DNA from: Emmonsiellopsis sp. PD_33 | Lineage: Eukaryota; Ascomycota; Eurotiomycetes; Onygenales; Ajellomycetaceae | NCBI GenBank assembly: GCA_032988165.1 | Contig: JANTQF010000223.1 | Span: 1-57,080, forward strand | Direction: 5' to 3' | DNA length: 57,080 bases | Part shown: positions 48,886 to 57,080 of the stretch, piece after piece | How positions within the stretch are numbered: position 1 is the first letter of the stretch | Layout of the letters: every line of letters starts with the position of its first letter | The notes under the pieces: generated by a model | What the model was told of the DNA's origin: nothing | The model's database searches: none | What the model saw: the letters and a program-made list of their open reading frames with translations, nothing else | Position numbers and translations under genes: made by a program

Positions 48886-49204
48886 TGTAATGTCCAGTAT
48901 CAAATATAAAGGCTTTTTGATTTGAAAAGGTGGACTATGAGTCATTGAACAGTGTGATGAGAATAGACAGGTAAAAATGTATGTATATTTCAAATGTAGG
49001 GGTTATATAGTAATAGGATTATTTGCTGGTTCTTTTCATAAGAAACCTGTGCAGCATATATATTAATAGCTAGCTACTAAGTGCACACCACATGTGCATT
49101 GCCAGGCACACTGTCAGGCACACTGCCAGGCCTGAGGTCTGAGATTCAAGATTTAAGAGCACAGTTAATTTACATGTGATGTGCAGTCTCCTTTATATAT
49201 TATA
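48886..49204 (-). repeat. 3' LTR of D2
   Basis: 319 bp, inverse of the D1 LTRs. Confidence 0.9.
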
Positions 49205-49933
49205 ATTACTCCCTCCTTTAGGAGCTAGCCTCCAGCAGATTCATGGATTTTCCATGTTGTAGCTGAAGAATTAGACTAATATGTGATGTACATTATAGAA
49301 GATTTAGACTATTACATATTATAGAAGATTTAGACTGTTATGCTTGATAGAAGGTTTGAGCTGTTGTGATCAGATAGTTTTATATTCTATAGGCTAATTA
49401 TGTTACAGGAATTAGTAATTTTATTACCAGGTAATTTAGCATATAGTGTAGTTAATATTTGTTTTCTGTGATTAGATGCCTAAGTAATAGTGAGTAGATA
49501 ATTTAGTATATAGCTGTGAATATATATATTCTTTACTTTACTACATTCTTTTATTTTCTTCATTAAATATTAGTATTATAATTTAATCTATCATCTTGCT
49601 CATTATTTACTCTGATATAGTATCTTTTTATCTGAGCATCTATGATGTCTTCTACTAATTTATGAATGCTTTACATACTGATTGTGCTTTATTTTTAGAT
49701 TATTCAGCCTGAATGTACATTCACATAGTTGGATGATTATTTTGCTTTTTACATGTTACAGCTGCATGATATTATTTGAGTATAATATATTACTTTTCTT
49801 TACTTCTTTCATGTCATTGAGGTATCATGTCATAGAAATTGCTAATAAATGTACTTTAATAGTCTGAAATAAAAAATATCAATTTGAAATAGCCCCCTAA
49901 ACTCCTGTGTCATCACATGTGTGTGGAGGATGT
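49205..49933 (+). other. Non-coding leader of D2 ORF3, with three 26-bp repeat units
   Basis: About 730 bp. The inverted form of the D 26-bp array is at about 49,288-49,365 (TATAGAAGATTTAGACT units). The purine tract next to the LTR reads AAAGGAGGGAGTAAT on the minus strand. Confidence 0.6.
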
Positions 49934-50967
49934 ATGCTATCAAGCTCTCTCTCTTCTTCTAACCTCCTTATGAGGCTAGTTATCCTCTTGTGCAGTGCTT
50001 CCCTGCCTCAGAATTCTCAAACTCTATTATACCTCTCCCTAGCTATACTCTTCTACTATGAAGATTCCTCTTTTATCTTCTTCTATAGCTCTTTTTCTGC
50101 ATATATCCCTATACTATCTTCTACTACTATTACTTCTCTCTGCATACTTAGCTATCTATTCACCTTTATGCCTCTCATCATTCTAGTCTATTCTGCTTCT
50201 GCTCTTACTGCCCTGATGCCTGCCACTTAGTTAGTCAGAGATTTTGCATAGCTCATCATGCAGGCCCTGAAGGATAATGGCAACAACAAGAATGAGGATG
50301 AGGATGAGAAGAATAAGAATGAGAATAATAATAATAATAATAATAAGAAGGAGGCTGAGGAGGAGAATAAATACTAAGAGAGATTTACTGAGAGTCTGTA
50401 CTTACTGAAATAATATAAGGAGTGTGTCTGCTATCTAACTATTAAGGCTGGTATGAAGGTATTTTATTACTCTTCTAAGAATTTACATGTAACTTGCTGT
50501 TCTTAGTGTGCATAGTATTATTATTACTACAAGATAGTGAGTTTTCCCATAATTAATTTAAAAAGAAAAAAACTGATTGCTAACTATGCTATAGGTTCTC
50601 ATTAATGTGTATGCAGATACCATAGAGTTAATTGATATAGCTAAGCAATTAAATTGCTTTGAGAATCTATTAGATAAATCTGAGTATGCTAGTGTAATGT
50701 AGCTGCTCTCTAGAATTTAGTGATAATAAGATCAAGTAGCTATTTAATATAAGAAAGTATTAGAGGAAGTAGAGAGATTATTTGATGTCACTCTGATTCT
50801 TTATGTAAGTGTAATTATCCTGTCTTGATATACTTGATTAATTCTAACTTTAATGAAAATAGCCTATCTTCCTGAATTAAATATGATATGTACTCTGATT
50901 TTTCTCTGATGTTTTTTAGTTTGTTTTTTATCTACTGTACCCCTCAGAGCTTTTAATATTAATATAA
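49934..50967 (+). pseudogene. D2 antisense ORF3, three exons
   Basis: Exon 1 runs from about 49934 to 50551 and reads through two RIP-type stops after LTALMPAT. It includes an Asn/Asp/Glu/Lys-rich stretch (about 50,275-50,370) and a Cys/Tyr-rich segment. Intron 1 is 50552-50594 (donor decayed from GTTAAT, as kept in D1; CTAAC branch; ATAG). Exon 2 starts VLINVYADTIELIDIAKQLN. Intron 2 is 50805-50862 (GTAAGTG...AAAATAG). Exon 3 (50863-50967) ends in a hydrophobic stretch. D1 carries the same exons. The exact start is uncertain. No family is recognised. Confidence 0.55.
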
Positions 50968-51034
50968 AATAATAAGATTTAATTTTTAGGAACTTATCCT
51001 TCCTCTTTTCCTCTTTCTATATATAGGCTAGTTA

Positions 51035-54000
51035 TTACTTGGATTAACAGCACTTCAGCTTTATTATTTTATAATTAAACTGTGCATTGAACTTATCAAC
51101 TAGGTCCTGTACATTCTCAAGGTTTTCTGTGTTTTCCCAGGAATTCTCTACCTTTATCATATTTTTCCAGTGCATAAGGTACTACTAACTGTTGAAATAG
51201 TCATACTTCTCTAGAATCTCTTTAATTTTGAACTCCTTAACTCTATCTATCATCATTGATTTGGCCTCTGGGATTTCACCATGCCATGTGTGGTATGGTT
51301 CAAGTAATGAGATATGAAAAATGAGGTGTATATCTTTATATTGTGATGTAAGTTTCAGTTTGTATGTCTATTTTCCCTACTTGTTAATAATTTTGAAAGG
51401 GCTGAGTTGACAATAATTTAACTTCAAACTTGAGTGTAATATACTGATATTTTTTGAGTGCAGTATGATCTAGTCCCTAACTGTGAAATACTTCTCCTTA
51501 TGATACTAATTATAGTATTTCTTCTGTGTTTCCTGAGCCTTCAGAAGAGATTCTTATAGATTATTCTATATTTCTCTTATATAATATATATATTTCATTG
51601 CCTTCTGTGCTTCTCCCTCTCTCATATTAGTGTCTGATTTGACATCAAGATACAGTTCAGGTTGAAAACTCATCAGTACTTCTACAGGGAATGTCTTGAG
51701 GATACTATATGCAGAGGTATTATAGGAGAATTGTGCTAGTAGTAACTATCTAGCCCAGTTATTCTAGTAGAAATTACAGTAGATGTGCAGGTAGTGCTTG
51801 AGCATCTAATTCTATCTCTCAGTTTAGTTGTCTATTTGAGGGTAGAATATAGTTGTTAACTATTAGCATACTTTTAGGAGATAGTAGAGCATTGATTAGT
51901 ATTTGCTGGAGCTGAATATCCCAGTTTAGTTTGTTACTCAATGATGTGGGTAACTGAAAAATCTAGTGAAGATGTTGAATATTAGGTTCACAAGCTCTAG
52001 TGCACTTATGCCTTTATTAACTAATTTATAAACTGTGTACTTAATTAATTTATTCACAAATATTATAATTGAATCATAGACCTTGCTGTTCTACTTAAAT
52101 GATAGGAGTTTAATAATGAAATTCATTATTATTATTTTAAAAGAAGAGATAAGAATAGAAAGTAATTCTAATTGACTATATTTCTTATAACAGTGTATTT
52201 TAACCTGTTAGTAGATATTATAGGTGCACATGTATTTCTAAATATTTATTATCATATCATATTAAAAGTATTTCCTCTGAATGCACTTAAAAGTGTGCTT
52301 AATATCAAAATATCCCTCTTGAGGATCATTATAATTTAATTTTATAATCTCATCTTTTATTGCTTGATCTATAGGAATGAAAATGTAACTCTTATGATGA
52401 AGTAAATCATCTTGATTAGTTATTTAATTTAAATACTTAGTTTTATCTATTTTGCCTGCTTTCATTTTTCTGTACACCTTAGTGTGCTTAGCATTCTGAG
52501 CTTGCATGTGGTACAGGAATTCTATAATGAGTTCAGTGAGGAAGGATTTATAGACTATATTGAATTCTATGATCATATTAATTAATATCTGTAGCATTAG
52601 ATAAGCTAGTCTTTCTGTATTATTAGTAATACATCTCTCATCTGTGCATGCATTTTGATATGCACAGAAAGCAAGTGCACCAATATAAATTGCATTTTTC
52701 TTATTATTTGATAGTTTTAAATGTGCTACTATATTGGTTATTTAATGACTGAGGTCTTCTAGCTGTGTCTGTATATTTATATTTAGTGTTTAAAATATTC
52801 CTTGAAGAAGCTTTTCTTGAATTATTAATAATAGTATTCACTTTGAAGTATTCTCTTCATAGTCAGGGTGATGATTAGGCACATCTATAGGATTCTTCAT
52901 CTCTAGATAGTACTCAATGATAAAGTTGAATGTAGAGAGTATTTCCATCTGTTATATCTAATGTCTAACTAATTCTATTATTATTATGAAATATTATAGG
53001 TTAGCATGGTCAAATAAAACTATCACAGGGAAATATGCATCATGCAGGTAGTAATATTATTATTTAAATGCTATAAGGATAATAAGGAGTTCCTGGTTAT
53101 ATATACTGTAGTTGTACTTTACTGATGATAAGCCTCATAAATAATATACAATTAGATACTATTATTTATCATTTAGATCTAACTGTAAGAGGATTATACC
53201 TAGTATAAAACCTAATGTGTCTGACTTCACTCAGAGTTTCTAATTCAGATTAAAGTACATAAGAATTGAGGCTTTTATAAATACACTTTTTAACTCTTGA
53301 AAAGCTTTCTGCACATCAGCATTGAGAAGGATTATCTTTTAGTTCTAATCTTTTCATGTTATGCTCTTTATGAGTATAGATAAGAGTTATGCTTTTGCTG
53401 CAAATCTATCTATAAAATGATAGTAAAAATTTATAAACCCTAGAAATATCTGAATGTTACAGACACACTTGAGTTCTAGCTAGAAGAGAATAGTATCAAT
53501 CTAGCTCTATTTCATTTTGATGTCATTCATGCTGATTATAAAGTCAAGGAAATTAATGTAATTCATGTGAAATGTATATTTACTGAGTTTTATATATAAT
53601 TTGTAGGTGCACAGATGTTTCAGTATCATGCACACATGCTTGCAGTGCTCTTTCTCTAAGTTTAAGTAGATAATAATATCATTCAGGTAGATAATACAGT
53701 AGATATCTAGAAGATTACTCAGAGTCTTATTAATATAAAATTGAAATATTACTGGTATGTTTGTGAGTCCAAAGAGAATTACTTGATATTTAAAATGATT
53801 ATAGTGTGTTTGGAAAGCTGTTTTCCACTCATCATTTTTATATATATATAGTTAGTGATATACATCATAGAGATCTAACTATAAGTAGACCTTTGTGCTG
53901 ACTAACCTGTTAATTATTTTACTGATCAAGAGGAAAGGATATCAGTTCTTTATGCTAATAATATTAAGCTTATAGTAGTCTATATAAAGGCATATAGTTC

Positions 54001-56023
54001 TATTTTTTTTTGGGATGAAAAATATCAGTACACCTACAGGACTTTTTAATGAGTATATTCATTTTTTTTTTAGACTAGATTTTAGATATTCATGTAGCAC
54101 CTTTAGTTCTTTAATAGAGAAATTATAGATCAGTTAGTAGGGGGATTCTTTTCCAGATATTAAATCAATTGAATGATTATATTGCACATGTTCTGGGAGT
54201 AATCCTACTACAATTTCTAAGAAAACATCTTTATATTTATAGTAGACTTCTGATATTACTAGCTTTCCATCTAGAATTATACTGAATAGAGTAATCAGTT
54301 CATCCCCTTCCAGTTAATGCAGGTAGATAATATAAGCTATGCATCTAACTCTAACTACTATATTTATCTATTTCATAATAATGATCTCAATATCATCAAT
54401 ATATAATATATGATATATTTAGTATGATTTTGACCATCAGATGTCAGAATTCACAGTTTTGAGCCAGAGAAATTCTAGAATGACATTATAATCTTTTATA
54501 TCTATTACTTTAAAGTGAAAGCTCTGATTGCAAGAGAGTTCCTCATCATTAATTACATATACATATATCTCATATTAATTATAGGCTATAACTCAGTATC
54601 CATTAATTGCACTGATTTAGCATGAATCTTTACTACCTTTTCTAAGATGTATTTTTACTTATTTCTGACTGACAAAATTTACTTCTGCACCTAAGTTAAT
54701 AAGTGCCTAGATAATAACTAATCCTTAGAAGATTTTTAACTATATTTTGATTATTATTACTTCTTTGCTGTGCCTCTATCCTATCTTATTTACTCTCAGT
54801 GCTATAATAGCACTCAGCACTGAGAGATCTAATTTTTTGACTTGCATTTCTTCATGTGCTTTTTAGGATGAAATTCTTAGTAATTATTAGGAATGTAGCC
54901 TGATTTATTACAGTAAGAGTACTTAAGGTAAGAAGTAAACTTAAATCATAAGGATTAGCCTCTAAGTACACAGTTTAGAGATTTTTCCCTTTTGAACTTC
55001 ATTTTTATTTAGAAATCAAAAGACTTCTTCTTACACAGTAGATTTGCAGTGGTTTTCTACTTGAATAAGAACAGTTTTTAGTACTTATAATGCTACTTTA
55101 CCTTGCATAGAAATGTCAGTGTCTCTTTATAATTCTTCAGATTTTTCTTCATTAGATATACATAAATCTGGATTTTCTCTTAGTAACAGTTCATCAGGTT
55201 AGAACTGTGCTATTCCTTCTGAATCTTATAGAGTAGGTGTTTCTTCAGGTTGAGAAGATACTTGATGAAATTTTAAATAAATTGATTGTTTCATTATTAT
55301 ACATCTATATATCTTTTGATTAATTATCATTGAAGTGCATCTGAATCTATGAGGTGCAGTTATAACTGCACATAGAGGTTTTCCTAGATGAGTAATAAAT
55401 TCTCTGAATTTACTTTATAATTCTTATGAAAAGCATTTTATTAATAGAGAGGTTTCATAGTGAGCTTCTGTGTAGCATTCTAAATACAGTGTTTTTTGAT
55501 AGTATAGTAGTCTTCATTGCATTTAAATTTCATTTTGATTTAGATGATGAAATCTTCAAGCTCTGATATACTTTTTCCTTAGTATTTGAAGGATGTATCA
55601 ACCTTTAAATGAGTAGTTTGATAGGGTAGCTGAGTTATTTCTATATGAGGCTTTTTTAAGATTTGATTTTAAGCTATGATCTTCTTCTATGCAATCAGTA
55701 TAGCTACTTCTTGATCTATTAATTCATTTTATACTAGCTAGTTCTCTAATATCTTCATTATGTACTCTACCTTTTGAATTTTTCATTACATCTATAGCTC
55801 TTTAATGCATTCTTTAATTATATATAGCTATACAGTAAGTAGGTATGGGTCTTCATCATCTGATCCTTCATTACCTATAGTTAATTCACAGTCAGATTTC
55901 TATGAAGAATCCTGCAGAGGTTTAAGTTGTAGTTCATTATTACTAGTCCCTTATTACATAGAGGAGTTAACATGTACTTAAGAAGTTCTCCTGTAATTAT
56001 TTATAATCTTTTCACAAGTCATC
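51035..56023 (-). pseudogene. D2 gag-pol remnant
   Basis: The gag start is at 56023 (equivalent to D1 29380). It ends with a chromodomain near 51,240-51,080 (KIKEILEKYDYFN, ENSWENTENLEN) and TAA 51037-51035. RT has YLND near 53,680-53,692. It lies 67 bp from the end of the antisense ORF3 at 50967. Confidence 0.85.
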
Positions 56024-56080
56024 TTATTGTTGTTTATCTATTTCTGATGGACTGTTTACTCAGGAGTGAGCAAATAGAAC

Positions 56081-56399
56081 TATAATGTCTGATGTTGAAT
56101 ATAAAGACTTTTTAATTTAAAAAGATGAATTATGAGTCATTGAACAGTGTGATGGGAATAGACAGATAAAAATATATATATATTTTAAATGTAGGGATTA
56201 TATAATAATAGGACTATTTGCTGGTTCTTTTCATAAGAAACCTGCATAGCATATATATTAATAACTAGCTACTAAGTATGCACTACATGCACATTGCCAG
56301 GCACACTGTCAGGCACACTGCCAGGCCTGAGATTCAAGATCCAAGGTCCAAAAGTGCAGTTGATCTACATGTGATGCACAGTCTTCTTTATGTGTTATA
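56081..56399 (-). repeat. 5' LTR of D2
   Basis: 319 bp, partner of 48886-49204. Confidence 0.9.
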
Positions 56400-57080
56400 A
56401 TATAGAACATTCATATATCTTATAGTATTTAGCTATTTAAATTACTCTTACTTAGCTATCATACTACTCTTATTACTTACTACTACTATATCTTCTATAC
56501 ATCCTCATATTACTCCTCTCACTACAGCCTTATATTCTGATGATTTTGATAAGCTTCTCACATCTTCTCAGTAATTTCATTCTGTTTTTTCACTATATAG
56601 CTAGTTTCTAATAGTTCTTTAGAGGTTAGAACCAGTTCCAGCTATTCTTCATCATCATTTAACTCCTTTATATTCTTTAACTTAGATTTATTATGTTGAT
56701 TTATGAAGTTATGTAGAGCAGCCAGAGTATAAACCTGAAAGATCTAAGTGTTAATACTGAATTCTTTACTATAATTAAAAGATAATATTTAAAATTGATA
56801 TTTAAATACACTAAATATTTGCTTGATTGAACTTCTTGTGCTAGCATGCCAGAGATTAAATAGTTTCTTTATATTTATCAGTCTCTTTTAGACTGGCCGC
56901 TGGGACCATGAATTTTCATGCATGTTTAGTTTGGTTTGGTTTGGTTTCAGTCCCATATGTGGAATAAAACATGACCCCAAGAATTTAGAATATATTTAAT
57001 GACTTAATTATAAATTATATGTAGGTAAATGGACTAAATGAGTAGGTTTGAAGCATGAAAAATGACCTCTTTTAAGAAAT
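56400..57080. repeat. RIP-mutated DNA to the window end, unassigned
   Basis: AT-rich. A CpG (GGCCGCTGGG, near 56,895) is followed by a short TTTGG tandem (about 56,929-56,947). No LTR partner or ORF was seen. It may be part of an older repeat hosting D2. Confidence 0.35.

Larger units (their letters stand above)
48886..56399 (-). mobile_element. Gypsy LTR retrotransposon D2, RIP-inactivated
   Basis: LTRs are 48886-49204 and 56081-56399 (319 bp each). The target duplication ATATA is perfect (48881-48885, 56400-56404). The 7.51-kb element has gag-pol leftwards and antisense ORF3 rightwards. It inserted about 100 bp beyond the right end of E. Confidence 0.94.

Noticed and set aside
56929..56947. 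Telomere-like TTTGG repeats
   Set aside because: Only about three units and not the TTAGGG type; probably a local slippage repeat.
10284..57080. Regional centromere
   Set aside because: AT-rich nested retrotransposons fit, but no centromere-specific evidence can be read from sequence and the block is cut by the window end.

Overview
The window looks like a filamentous ascomycete genome, probably a Eurotiomycete of the Aspergillus/Penicillium type. The evidence is short GT..AG introns (49-218 bp) with CTGA/TACTAAC-like branch sites, a fungal zinc-cluster regulator, and a sharp change into AT-rich, CpG-depleted repeat DNA typical of repeat-induced point mutation (RIP). The genus is an inference. 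It has two parts: an ordinary gene-bearing part (1 to about 10 kb) and about 47 kb of RIP-destroyed retrotransposons (about 10.3 kb to the end).

Gene-bearing part. A SurE-type phosphatase gene runs leftwards off the window edge (1-808, minus). Its true start is a 12-nt first exon before a 218-nt intron. Divergent from it, across about 1.85 kb of intergenic DNA with a GTCACGTGAC palindrome, is a five-exon zinc-cluster transcription-factor-like gene (2663-5265, plus, 793 aa). Next come a degenerate non-coding relic of a retroelement (about 5.98-6.45 kb), an unrecognised broken ORF (6519-6827) and two degenerate tandem copies of a small fungal gene (6896-7842). A complete three-exon gene of the UPF0390/DUF2462 small basic protein family follows (9099-9500, minus, 93 aa). 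Two MITE-like inverted-repeat elements (9731-9838 and 10022-10283) stand at the edge of the AT-rich block.

AT-rich part. I could delimit five complete Ty3/Gypsy elements of four families and one solo LTR. Each complete element has two LTRs of equal or nearly equal length and matching 5-bp target duplications, allowing for C-to-T/G-to-A changes. A1 is 11153-16721 (minus). C1 is 17507-24901 (minus). E is 25527-48777 (plus). D1 is 29003-44679 (plus) and lies inside E. C2 is 36772-44173 (plus) and lies inside D1, which also holds a solo A-family LTR (35167-35420). D2 is 48886-56399 (minus). All gag-pol frames are full of stops.

The most interesting content is a third, antisense, apparently spliced ORF between the end of pol and the 3' LTR in families C, D and E. 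It lies tail-to-tail with pol. The protein differs between families but is conserved between copies of the same family. The mutation pattern is also striking: CpG is almost absent over 46 kb, one ancestral CGCG has become four different sequences in four LTR copies, and the first Asp codon of the reverse-transcriptase YLDD box is AAT (Asn) in all six pol copies readable at this box.
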